A stretch of DNA of 64,000 bases from Catonella morbi ATCC 51271 (GTDB lineage: Bacteria > Bacillota > Clostridia > Lachnospirales > Lachnospiraceae), in contig NZ_KI535370.1 of assembly GCF_000160035.2 (NCBI RefSeq), forward strand, positions 212,035 through 276,034, given 5' to 3'. The notes under the pieces are model-generated. The model worked only from the letters and a program-made list of their open reading frames with translations. It ran no database searches and had not been told where the DNA came from. Numbering within the stretch: the stretch's first letter is position 1; each line of letters starts with the position of its first letter. A program made the position numbers and the translations under genes. This document shows, piece after piece, positions 42,485-50,810 of this stretch.

Positions 42485-44380
42485 TTACTTCACCGGTATG
42501 GAATTAAGTATCAGTCTGCCCTTTCTATACTCACTCCATACCGCCTTATTATTGTAAAGTATAGGTGATTCACCTGATATCTTCATATCTTCAATAGATT
42601 TTATTTCAGAAAGCTTATTTCCGTTTTCGTCAACAATCAGATATTGCAATACGCTTTTATCGCTTTTAAGATTTAACTTATTCCAGATAAGCATTATTCT
42701 TTTTCCATCAAGCTTCACCATCTTAGGAGCTGTATAGGTAGTATTTTTATCTTTAGTATAGTCTGTATATTTATTTTCAATTGTTTCTAAGGTATTTTTA
42801 TCAAGAGAATAAAGCACAACATCTCTTTTATCTACATCTTTACCTGTAATATCAAAACTGTCAAAACCGATTGCTTTTGAATAGTCAATCCTATTCACTC
42901 CGACAAGTACTTTGTTTACAGTATTTAAAGCAGAGCCGATAGAAACTCCGGTTTGGTTGGCTCCGATTTCTCCCGGAATTTTAAGTATTTCTTTTTCTTT
43001 TGACGGAGAAAACATCTCCCTGTCTATTATTGTGTACCATCCATCGTTTCCTATGTATCTTTTCTCCGGCTCCAAAGCTTGTGTCCTTAACCAGCTAACC
43101 TTTATACTTCTTGGATAAGCATCACCATGGTCTACAACTATAAATTCATTTCCGTCAGCCATCGCAAACTGATTAAAATCATGACTTACATGATTTCGCT
43201 GAAATTCGTCTAAATCATCTGCGTTCAACAATGACATTGTATCTTCATTAAATGCTATCGTAAGCTGACTCTGATGTCCGTCATATCTTTGTCTTGAAGT
43301 GTGTATGAGTATTGTCCGCCCTATCTCCGCACATCTTAAAGAACCTGAATTAAACGGAAATACTGTGTAGGCACCATTTACGGAAACACTTCCAAGCTCA
43401 TTAAATTTCCTGTCATATTTAACTATCCTTATTACTTCTTTACCGGCATTCTTTTCTTCATTATTGTTTCCAAAAATAAGATAGTTGTATTCCCCACCTT
43501 TGTAAAATCCGCCAAACTTTTCCCCCTGATATGGAAGCTCCTTTATTTCAAGCAAATTCCCCGATGAATCATATCTATTTATACTGACTCTGTTATTTTC
43601 TTTTTTACTATAATTCTCTAGCGCCTCAACCTTCACCAAATTACCATTTTCTTCATACAGGTAATTTCCAATCGTATTCGCCCATCTTCCGTCTATATCA
43701 TAACCTCCGATTGCCGTATTTGTATAATTGGCATAACTTTCAATAGGTGGCTTATCAGACTTTAATTCCGCTACATTCTTAGGAAGCTTTGTATATAACA
43801 AATATTTTTTCTTTGCCATATCCTTAGCATAAACCAAGTCAAACTTTGCTGCCAATTCGTCAAAATCTGCATATAAAATCTTATCCTTTGACCAATAAGA
43901 GTCGGATTTTACAACATATCCTTTAACTTCTGTTCTTTTGCCGTCTACATCTAACCTTATATTTTCAGGCTTACCATAAATGCTCTTAGGCAAAGTAATA
44001 TAGTTGTGTTTACCCTTATATTTTTTACCTGTACTTACCTTTACGGATTTTTTCTTTGTATTTACACTTATTTTGGCTTCTTTGGTTGTTCCTTTTAAAT
44101 TACTGAAAAAATCTTCTACCGAAATATATATTTTGTTATTCTTACTGTCTGTATAGAAGGCAGTTCCATAATCGCTTTCTCCCTCCACTACAGCCTTAAA
44201 ATTCTTTAATACTTTTTTATCTTTCTTTACTTTCTTTTTAGCCGGTTTAACCGCCTTCTTTTTTGCATAAACCTTGATTACAGTACTGTCTAATGCTCCG
44301 GCTTCTAAAGCTGATACACTAAGTCCTAATGCAAGAATTGATGATAACAGGGCTATTTTTACATATTTCTTTAATTTCAT
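42485..44380 (-). CDS. Exported protein, Lys-rich N-terminus, beta-propeller-like body
   Basis: A 631-residue secreted protein of unknown function. The signal peptide is MKLKKYVKIALLSSILALGL with cleavage near residue 30. It is followed by a strongly basic stretch (residues ~38-60, repeated Lys/Pro/Ala), then a ~130-residue segment reminiscent of copper-amine-oxidase-N-like domains (KNNKIYISVEDFFSNLKGT). The rest is a repetitive beta-rich region with blade-like units (YDSSGNLLEIKELPYQGE, FDITGKDVDKRDVVLYSLDK). The basic segment may bind anionic wall polymers. The start at 44380 follows AGGAGAAAATCTGAA. It is encoded directly downstream of the AAA/DUF4143 gene (20 nt) but is unlikely to be functionally linked. 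Confidence 0.7.
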   Translation of the reverse strand: MKLKKYVKIALLSSILALGLSVSALEAGALDSTVIKVYAKKKAVKPAKKKVKKDKKVLKNFKAVVEGESDYGTAFYTDSKNNKIYISVEDFFSNLKGTTKEAKISVNTKKKSVKVSTGKKYKGKHNYITLPKSIYGKPENIRLDVDGKRTEVKGYVVKSDSYWSKDKILYADFDELAAKFDLVYAKDMAKKKYLLYTKLPKNVAELKSDKPPIESYANYTNTAIGGYDIDGRWANTIGNYLYEENGNLVKVEALENYSKKENNRVSINRYDSSGNLLEIKELPYQGEKFGGFYKGGEYNYLIFGNNNEEKNAGKEVIRIVKYDRKFNELGSVSVNGAYTVFPFNSGSLRCAEIGRTILIHTSRQRYDGHQSQLTIAFNEDTMSLLNADDLDEFQRNHVSHDFNQFAMADGNEFIVVDHGDAYPRSIKVSWLRTQALEPEKRYIGNDGWYTIIDREMFSPSKEKEILKIPGEIGANQTGVSIGSALNTVNKVLVGVNRIDYSKAIGFDSFDITGKDVDKRDVVLYSLDKNTLETIENKYTDYTKDKNTTYTAPKMVKLDGKRIMLIWNKLNLKSDKSVLQYLIVDENGNKLSEIKSIEDMKISGESPILYNNKAVWSEYRKGRLILNSIPVK

Positions 44381-44400
44381 TTCAGATTTTCTCCTTTATA

Positions 44401-45666
44401 TTATTCCAACATCCACTTCCACATAGGTATGATTTTAACTTTTATCCCCTCATACTCAAGTTCTGTTTCCTCACTATCGGTAATTACAATACATTTTGCA
44501 TCAGATATAAAATTTTTAAGTTTTACAAAAGCTCCAATCTTCCTTGCCTTTGTATCCGGATTGTCAAGAAAACTGTAGCTTACCTGTATAGCCAGTTCCC
44601 TGTCCGGAACATAAAAATCAATTTCTGCATTATTCTCAAAATAAAATACATTATCTACACTATATCTTCTAATCAACTCAATTGCAACAAGGTTTTCAAG
44701 AACGGCGGTCTTACTATCCATAACCAAAAGTCCAAGCAGACCCGTATCCATAAAATAATATTTTGACAGGGTTTCTTTATCAACTAACTTTGCCGAATAA
44801 TTCTGTATTTTAAATAGAAGATATGAGTCAAGCATAAATCCCATATAATTAATTACTGTCTGCTTGCCAATAGCTATACCTGTGCTTTTTATTATATTTG
44901 TAAGCCTGTTATATGATATAGGCTGCATTACAGATTCCGCTATTTTTTTTAATATCAAACGTACTGCAAAGTCATTTGTGATTTTATTTCTTCTAATTAT
45001 ATCTCCAAGGTATATAGTCTGATAAATATTACTTAAATACTCTCTCTTGTTCCTTATCTCTACTAATTCTGGAAATGCACCATATTTCACATAATCATTA
45101 TACAAGCTGATTATTTCTGCTTTATCTACTGTACTGATTATACCCGAATAATCCTTAGTTTCCCCTTTTGCAGTCAAATATTCCTTAAAAGAATAAGGGA
45201 AAATCTGAACTATCATAAATCTTCCACCAAGAGTTGAGGCAATTTCACTACTAAGCATCTTACTGTTACTTCCGGTAATATTTACCCTATACTTCATATC
45301 CGAAAGATGGCGGACAAACTTCTCCCAACCATCTACATTTTGAATTTCATCCAAAAACAAATATGGTTTGTTATTTGTACCTGATAATTCAATACTAATT
45401 TCTAAAATCATATTTAAATCATCAGCAGTTACTTCTAAAAACCTCTCATCTTCAAAATTAACATAAACTATCTGATTTAACGAAATTCCGTCATCAATAA
45501 GTTTTTTTATCTGCTGATACATCATATAAGACTTACCTGTACGTCTTATACCTACAAAGCAATAATTTACATTATCTTCCAACTCATAATTCCTATAAAT
45601 AACAGAATTATTTAGGTACATTTCTTTTTGGTCAATTAGAATCTGTTTCATATTTTCTCTATTCAT
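44401..45666 (-). CDS. AAA ATPase with DUF4143 domain
   Basis: A 421-residue ATP-binding protein. The N-terminal AAA_14 domain shows Walker A VGIRRTGKSYMMY and Walker B KPYLFLDEIQNVDGWE; the C-terminal DUF4143 domain includes MDTGLLGLLVMDSKTA, VLENLVAIELIRR and NNAEIDFYVPD. Families of this type are common in multiple copies in Clostridia and Bacteroidetes; the function is unknown. The ATG at 45666 follows GGGAGGAATCT; the longer frame reads back through the upstream palindromes and is rejected. Three GTCTT...AAGAC palindromes stand just upstream. Confidence 0.85.
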   Translation of the reverse strand: MNRENMKQILIDQKEMYLNNSVIYRNYELEDNVNYCFVGIRRTGKSYMMYQQIKKLIDDGISLNQIVYVNFEDERFLEVTADDLNMILEISIELSGTNNKPYLFLDEIQNVDGWEKFVRHLSDMKYRVNITGSNSKMLSSEIASTLGGRFMIVQIFPYSFKEYLTAKGETKDYSGIISTVDKAEIISLYNDYVKYGAFPELVEIRNKREYLSNIYQTIYLGDIIRRNKITNDFAVRLILKKIAESVMQPISYNRLTNIIKSTGIAIGKQTVINYMGFMLDSYLLFKIQNYSAKLVDKETLSKYYFMDTGLLGLLVMDSKTAVLENLVAIELIRRYSVDNVFYFENNAEIDFYVPDRELAIQVSYSFLDNPDTKARKIGAFVKLKNFISDAKCIVITDSEETELEYEGIKVKIIPMWKWMLE

Positions 45667-45677
45667 AGATTCCTCCC

Positions 45678-45758
45678 GTCTTGTGAATAAGACAATTTTT
45701 GCTTTTGTCTTGTCTACAAGACAATTATACATAATTATTGTCTTATCTGTAAGACAAT
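45678..45758. promoter_or_regulatory. Array of three TTGTCTT-type palindromes
   Basis: GTCTT-N6-AAGAC (45678-45693), TTGTCTTGTCTACAAGACAA (45705-45724) and ATTGTCTTA-TCTG-TAAGACAAT (45737-45758) have centres 29 and 33 bp apart. They lie between the AAA/DUF4143 gene and a deoxyinosine-glycosylase fragment. Two further copies lie at 54833-54885. Operator function is inferred. Confidence 0.6.
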
Positions 45759-45779
45759 ATCCGGCTATTTTTTTCTTAT

Positions 45780-45956
45780 ATGCACCTGCGCAATATCTTC
45801 CGGAAAATTATGTTTACTGTTTTCAATGAAGCCTACAGTGAAGACTTCTCTGTAAAATGTGATCTTCTCCTTAAAAATAATATAGCTCTTTGGGATATGG
45901 TGCATAGCGGTAACCGTGAAGGCTCTCTTGATTCCGATATTAAGGATGAACTATGA
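45780..45956 (+). pseudogene. Fragment of a DNA-deoxyinosine glycosylase gene
   Basis: This stretch is about 90% or more identical in nucleotide sequence to the middle of the intact gene at 54962-55441 (region ~55070-55238), including FTVFNEAYSED and LWDMVHSGNREGSLDSD. An ATG at 45780 opens a 58-codon frame, but the N-terminal third and the C-terminal STSPANAR part are missing. As at the intact locus, TTGTCTT palindromes precede it, so a promoter-plus-gene segment was duplicated and later lost internal and 3' parts. It is not expected to be functional. Confidence 0.8.
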
Positions 45957-46018
45957 GAAACTTTACTATAAATAGCAATTATTGATATACCCAATTTTTA
46001 ACCGTTATATATAAAACA

Positions 46019-46052
46019 AGGGTGAAAATCCTATTCAAAAGATTTCCACCCT
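46019..46052 (-). terminator. Terminator of the GH32/ABC operon
   Basis: AGGGTGAAAATC and GATTTCCACCCT form a 12-bp stem with one mismatch; the minus strand continues TGTTTTATATA. It lies 36 nt after the hydrolase stop. Confidence 0.75.
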
Positions 46053-46087
46053 CTATTATCATAGAAGATTTATGTTTTCAGGCTTTT

Positions 46088-47485
46088 TTATAGTCTCTTT
46101 TTCAGTTTTGTTGAAACAGTACAATTCTTTACCTGTATTTTACCTTCTGATACAAATACTCCAAGTGCATCTCCCGGTTTCGTATACATTCTTGCACTGA
46201 GAGCAACTCCGTCTACATATATAACTGCAATTGTATCATCTATGATTAAACGTATATTATATATTTTATTCGGTATAAGCTCTATCGGGCGTTCTGAACC
46301 CTGACTTAAATACGTAAACCAAGGCCAGTTGGGATTTTTCTCACATATATATCTGTTCTCATTACAATGGAAGATAAACTGATACGCCTGCTCTGTTTCA
46401 GGATCATCATAACAGCGAATTCCAAAGGCATGGCTTCCTTCCTCAAACATTATATCTGCCTCAAAGCTGAAAATATCTCCACAATTCTTTTTAATTATTT
46501 TTTCGCTTCTTGCGCCAATGCTGTCTATGGAGAAATCTTCAATTTTCTCTCTTTCCGAAAATGCGTTCCAGACTGTGTCCGGTATTTTTACACCTAAACT
46601 TCCGTCTTTACGCTGATATATTTCGTGTGGAACAAAGGTGCCTGCCCATTCATAGTTATTTCGATCATCACAGTCTTCTTTAGTCGCTACCCATCCAAAT
46701 AACATACGGTGCCCATTCAGGCAAAACGTTCTGCCCGCATAATACGCTCTGCCGTCAAAAGCATCATCTTTTGGAGCAATCCATGGACCATCAATATTTC
46801 TGCTCATTCTGTAAATCATCTTGCTTCTGTCGCTGTATTCAGTGACTACATGGTACCACCAGTCACCTATTTTAAAAAGATCAACCATCTCGTGCATAAC
46901 AAAGAGGTTTGGTGCCCAAAAATCACCTTCGAATTTCCACTCCTTTAAATCCTTTGAAGTAAATTTAACGGTACGCCCTGATTGTCTGGTTTTAGGACCT
47001 TCCTTCCTGGCACCCAGAATTAATATATACTGTTTATTTTCCTCATCCCTTAAAACAAATGGGTCTCTCCAATCATCAGGATCATACCCGGCCTGAGGTG
47101 TGAATTTCATAATATCAGATGTTTTTGTCCAGTGGATAAGGTCATCACTTACTGCATGCATCAAAACCTGAGAAGGCTTTCCCTGTTTTGGATATTCTCT
47201 GTTATATCCGGTATAAAAAGCGTGGTAATCTCCTTCTCCTTCAAATACACTCCCTGCAAATATGAACTGATCCTGCTCTTCATCGGTTCCACGTGGAATT
47301 GCAATTCCCATGTCTTTATAATCTACGAAATCTGATGTTATGGCAAGATCCCAGCCAAAGGGTTCCCCAAACGGGCAGGGTTTACGGTTATCTCTTTGAT
47401 GAAAAAGATAGAAATCATTGTCTTTGCCGTAAGGCATACAATCTCCGAACCAGGTTCCCGGAAATTGATAATATAATTTATTCAT
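46088..47485 (-). CDS. GH32-like glycoside hydrolase (beta-fructosidase type)
   Basis: A 465-residue five-bladed-propeller hydrolase plus C-terminal beta-sandwich. Likely catalytic residues are the Asp in GDCMPYGKDNDFYLFHQRD (where classical GH32 has WMNDPNG), the Asp of DDWRDPFVLRD (RDP motif), and the Glu of VMHEMVDLFKI (EC motif position). The nucleophile motif is thus divergent, so substrate (sucrose, fructan or other furanoside) is uncertain. No signal peptide: it acts on imported oligosaccharide. The ATG at 47485 follows GGAGGTATATGTG. It is the last gene of binding protein-permease-permease-hydrolase. Confidence 0.85.
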   Translation of the reverse strand: MNKLYYQFPGTWFGDCMPYGKDNDFYLFHQRDNRKPCPFGEPFGWDLAITSDFVDYKDMGIAIPRGTDEEQDQFIFAGSVFEGEGDYHAFYTGYNREYPKQGKPSQVLMHAVSDDLIHWTKTSDIMKFTPQAGYDPDDWRDPFVLRDEENKQYILILGARKEGPKTRQSGRTVKFTSKDLKEWKFEGDFWAPNLFVMHEMVDLFKIGDWWYHVVTEYSDRSKMIYRMSRNIDGPWIAPKDDAFDGRAYYAGRTFCLNGHRMLFGWVATKEDCDDRNNYEWAGTFVPHEIYQRKDGSLGVKIPDTVWNAFSEREKIEDFSIDSIGARSEKIIKKNCGDIFSFEADIMFEEGSHAFGIRCYDDPETEQAYQFIFHCNENRYICEKNPNWPWFTYLSQGSERPIELIPNKIYNIRLIIDDTIAVIYVDGVALSARMYTKPGDALGVFVSEGKIQVKNCTVSTKLKKRL

Positions 47486-47506
47486 CACATATACCTCCAA
47501 ATTTAT

Positions 47507-48346
47507 TTAACCTTTTACCGCACCGGCAGACATTCCCGCCAGCATTTTTTTACTGCTGAAAAAATAAAATATAAACACCGGTATAACCGTTACCGTTATT
47601 GCTGCAAATGTTGCACCCCAGTCAGTCAGTCCCATACTTCCCACATAGTCATTTAGTCCCAGAGTTATTGTTTTCATGCTGGTTGAACGTGTAAATGTAT
47701 ATGCATTAATATACTCGTTCCAACAGAACACTGCCTGCATTGTTGCAACAGTTATAACTGAATTCAATGACAGGGGCATAACCATTTTAATAAAACAGCG
47801 GACAGGACCGCAGCCATCGATAATAGCTGCCTCCAATACTTCATCCGGCAAAAATTTGCTGAAAGAATAAAATAATTGTATTGAATATGATAAGGAAAAT
47901 GCGATTTGAGGCAGTATTATTGCCGCATATGTGTTGAGCATTCCCAGCCGGTTAAAGATTGTAAAAAGTGGTATCAGCGCCACCTGCATCGGAAGCATCA
48001 AACCCAGGAGGAAATAATTTAACAAAAATTTTTTAAACTTAAATTTAATTTTGCTAAGTGCGAAACCTGCCATAAGAGCGAGAAGCAAAAGCGGAATTAT
48101 AACTCCGATCAGCACAATTATACTGTTTTTAAAGTATGTAAACATATGGCTTTTTGTAAATACAGTAATATAGTTGCCTAAATAAACAGAGGCGGGCAGG
48201 GCATACGCAGGCAGCTTTCTAAAGTCTTCAAGCGATTTAAAGCTTGAAAATATTACATATACAAACGGGTATACCTGTACAACTACCAGAATAATTACCA
48301 GCGTCCACTTAACTATTGCTCCACACAGATTTTTCTTAAGTTTCAT
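47507..48346 (-). CDS. Carbohydrate ABC transporter permease (MalG type)
   Basis: A 279-residue inner-membrane permease with six predicted transmembrane segments. The cytoplasmic EAA loop that docks the ATPase is EAAIIDGCGPVRCFIKMVMPL. C-terminal LAGMSAGAVKG is the usual CUT1 MalG tail. It overlaps the upstream permease gene by 4 nt (ATGA). No ATP-binding subunit is encoded in the operon, so a shared ATPase (MsmX/UgpC type) elsewhere in the genome must serve it, as is common in Firmicutes. Confidence 0.93.
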   Translation of the reverse strand: MKLKKNLCGAIVKWTLVIILVVVQVYPFVYVIFSSFKSLEDFRKLPAYALPASVYLGNYITVFTKSHMFTYFKNSIIVLIGVIIPLLLLALMAGFALSKIKFKFKKFLLNYFLLGLMLPMQVALIPLFTIFNRLGMLNTYAAIILPQIAFSLSYSIQLFYSFSKFLPDEVLEAAIIDGCGPVRCFIKMVMPLSLNSVITVATMQAVFCWNEYINAYTFTRSTSMKTITLGLNDYVGSMGLTDWGATFAAITVTVIPVFIFYFFSSKKMLAGMSAGAVKG

Positions 48347-49227
48347 GCCTCATCACCCCCACCTGTAGCTTTCCTGAATATTAGTCCTACTGTCAAACAT
48401 ACAATAACAATCATTATGGCGACAGAACTTCCATATCCGTATTGCTTGCTTGCAAAGGCCTGTTTATACATATAGGTAGTCATAAGCTCGGATGCATTTC
48501 CCGGTCCTCCGCGTGTCAATAAATATGAAAATTCAAAAGATCTCAATGAGCCGTTTAATACCAGAATGCAGTTTGCTATTATGACGGGCTTAATATAAGG
48601 TATTCTTACATGTATATACTCCTGAACACGATTTGCACCATCTATAAGTGCTGCTTCACCGAGCTCATTTGGAACTCCTATAAGTGCCGCATAGAATATA
48701 ACCATATAAAGTCCCAAATACTTATATCCTTCTACAAAAGCAACCACATATAATGATATGTCAGAATTAGATGTCCATTCCATTACTTTAAGTGCCGGAT
48801 TGAACATTGATAGTATTTGATTAACAACTCCGGTAGGTGTCACAGACAATAATTTCAAAAATATTTGACATATTGCAACAGAAGAAATTACCACCGGCAC
48901 ATAATACAGTGTCTGAAGAACTGTTCTGCCCCGTTTAACCCTGCTTAGCAGAATTGCAAATAACAATCCTCCAAATACCTGTATTACAACATTAATGACA
49001 GTGTAAATAAGTGTGTGTAAAACTGTTATCCTGAAAATTTTATCTTTCATTAACAATTCCGCATAATTTTTTAATCCGACAAAAATCTTTTCACCAACAC
49101 CACTCCATTCAAAGAAGCTATAGTACCCGGCCCATATTATAGATACTATAACAAAAGTGGTGTAAATCAAAAATGCAGGAAATATAAATAAAAATATTGT
49201 TCTTTTTTTCCCAAAAGCTTTTTGCAT
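48343..49227 (-). CDS. Carbohydrate ABC transporter permease (MalF type)
   Basis: A 294-residue permease with six transmembrane segments and the EAA loop EAALIDGANRVQEYIHVRIPY. The N-terminal FLFIFPAFLIYTTFVIVSI and YSFFEWSGVGEKIFVGLKNY are typical of CUT1 MalF-like subunits. It pairs with the MalG-type subunit downstream (4-nt overlap) and receives sugar from the lipoprotein encoded 71 nt upstream. The ATG follows GAAAGAGGTGTAAT. Confidence 0.93.
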   Translation of the reverse strand: MQKAFGKKRTIFLFIFPAFLIYTTFVIVSIIWAGYYSFFEWSGVGEKIFVGLKNYAELLMKDKIFRITVLHTLIYTVINVVIQVFGGLLFAILLSRVKRGRTVLQTLYYVPVVISSVAICQIFLKLLSVTPTGVVNQILSMFNPALKVMEWTSNSDISLYVVAFVEGYKYLGLYMVIFYAALIGVPNELGEAALIDGANRVQEYIHVRIPYIKPVIIANCILVLNGSLRSFEFSYLLTRGGPGNASELMTTYMYKQAFASKQYGYGSSVAIMIVIVCLTVGLIFRKATGGGDEA

Positions 49228-49298
49228 ATTACACCTCTTTCATTGGCAGAACTGATAAATACCGATCCTGCCAATAGTTGTACAATACAGCGGCTCAT

Positions 49299-50639
49299 CT
49301 ATTTATTTATAAATGAATCACATTTGCTTATAAATTCTTCAGGCTTAATTTCACCCTGAGCCAGCTTCTGCTGCTCATCCACTATTTTTGTCATTACTTC
49401 CGAATCAAGTTTATCATCCCAGGATGTCCAAGCTGTTTCAGCCTTTGAGAACATCGGCTGTGTATCATAATATAATTGTGGAAGTCCTTCAGGCAGGTCT
49501 TCGTTAAAAGGAGAGAATATCTGTGCCTGAGTATAGCAGGCATTTGAAAAATTACTGCACATATAGTCAAAGAAATCTTTCATTGTATCATCATATGTTG
49601 CCTTGTTAAATCCTTCTGCAAAGCCCGCATGTATCGGTACATTAGTCGGCATATTCTTCAACCCTTCCGTATCCGGTACCGGGAAGAAACCAAGTTTTCC
49701 TTCTTTATACATTTCATCTGCAAGTCCGATTTGTCCTGAGCCTGAATAGAATATTGCACCTGTTCCGCCATAGAATAAATTGCAGGCTGATGTATAATCA
49801 ACACTTGAGAAACCCGGCTCAAAATATCCTTTTGTTCCTAAATCATATAATAAATTAACTCCATACTTTGCAGAATCATTTGAGTTGAATTTGTCCTTAC
49901 CTGCCTGATAGTTTGTAATAAATTCAGGTCCGGTAACTCTCCAAGGAGAGAATGAAAGATAACGCATCAGCTGCCAGGCATCAGAACCACCGACAATCAG
50001 CGGAATCTCACCTATATCTGCAATTTTTTTACATATATCTTTGAAGTCTTCCCATGTCTTCGGTTCTTTTGTTATGCCTGCTTTCTCAAATATATCTTTT
50101 CTGTACATAAAGTATTCACAATATAATCCTTGAGGGAATAGGTATAAATTTCCATCATCTGCATCGGTAAGAAAATTAATGATTGCTCCATTCATCTTAT
50201 CATAGAAGCCATTTCTTTTAAGTTCAGCACCTACATCAACCAGAGCATCGTTATCTTTACACGCTTTAGAAAGTGTTCCATTCGGACAGCCATAAATATC
50301 TGGAAGCGTATTGCTGTTGATATACATCTGAAGTTTTGTGAAATAGTCCTGCATATCATTCACCAGTTCAATTTCATACTCTAACCCTTTTTCTTTACAA
50401 TAATTGCTAAGTAAATAATTAAACACTTGGTACTGTTCAGTTGATTCAGTTCCTTTTAAAAGTGCAGTAATTTTTGTCCTTCCTCCGGTCTTGGAAGTAT
50501 TTCCGGATGTTGCAACAGTACTTTTTTCCGTATTTTGTTTTGTGGATTTATTGCCTTCTGTCTGCTGTCCGCAGCCTGTAAAGGCAAAAGAGGTCATTAT
50601 GACCAAGGTTAAAATAAATGCAACTACTTTTTTCTTCAT
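49299..50639 (-). CDS. Extracellular sugar-binding lipoprotein of an ABC importer
   Basis: A 446-residue family 1 solute-binding protein. The lipoprotein signal is MKKKVVAFILTLVIMTSFAF with lipobox FTGC; a Thr/Ser/Asn/Lys-rich tether (residues ~25-55) follows. The mature part has the two-lobed fold features YMYRKDIFEKAGITKEPKTW and GTGAIFYSGSGQIGLA. It is the first gene of the importer operon behind promoter 50683-50711, and it lies downstream of the YesN-like regulator, which probably activates it. Fructo-oligosaccharide or a related sugar is inferred from the hydrolase gene in the operon. Confidence 0.93.
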   Translation of the reverse strand: MKKKVVAFILTLVIMTSFAFTGCGQQTEGNKSTKQNTEKSTVATSGNTSKTGGRTKITALLKGTESTEQYQVFNYLLSNYCKEKGLEYEIELVNDMQDYFTKLQMYINSNTLPDIYGCPNGTLSKACKDNDALVDVGAELKRNGFYDKMNGAIINFLTDADDGNLYLFPQGLYCEYFMYRKDIFEKAGITKEPKTWEDFKDICKKIADIGEIPLIVGGSDAWQLMRYLSFSPWRVTGPEFITNYQAGKDKFNSNDSAKYGVNLLYDLGTKGYFEPGFSSVDYTSACNLFYGGTGAIFYSGSGQIGLADEMYKEGKLGFFPVPDTEGLKNMPTNVPIHAGFAEGFNKATYDDTMKDFFDYMCSNFSNACYTQAQIFSPFNEDLPEGLPQLYYDTQPMFSKAETAWTSWDDKLDSEVMTKIVDEQQKLAQGEIKPEEFISKCDSFINK

Positions 50640-50682
50640 GTTTACCCTCCATTTTATTTTTTATTTTTTATTTCCTACTTGA

Positions 50683-50711
50683 AATATACCGTTTTTTTCA
50701 CTCATTAACAA
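50683..50711 (-). promoter_or_regulatory. Predicted promoter of the sugar ABC operon
   Basis: The minus strand reads TTGTTA (50706-50711), 17 nt, TATATT (50683-50688), directly after the terminator of the regulator genes. This is a likely target of the AraC-type response regulator. Confidence 0.6.
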
Positions 50712-50715
50712 TAAA

Positions 50716-50761
50716 AAAAATGGCTAAAAGTATAAAATACTTACACTTTTTAACCATTTTT
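50716..50761 (-). terminator. Terminator of the two-component operon
   Basis: AAAAATGG and CCATTTTT with inner TAAAAGT/ACTTTTTA pairing form a long stem; the minus strand ends in eight T. Confidence 0.8.
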
Positions 50762-50810
50762 GAGGTTTATTTTTGATAAAATGCACAATAATTATACTTT
50801 TACCTGATTT

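Noticed and set aside
45678-45758. CRISPR array suggested by regularly spaced palindromes
   Set aside because: Only three imperfect repeats of about 20 bp with 12-bp gaps; no cas genes and no spacer-like unique segments of proper length.
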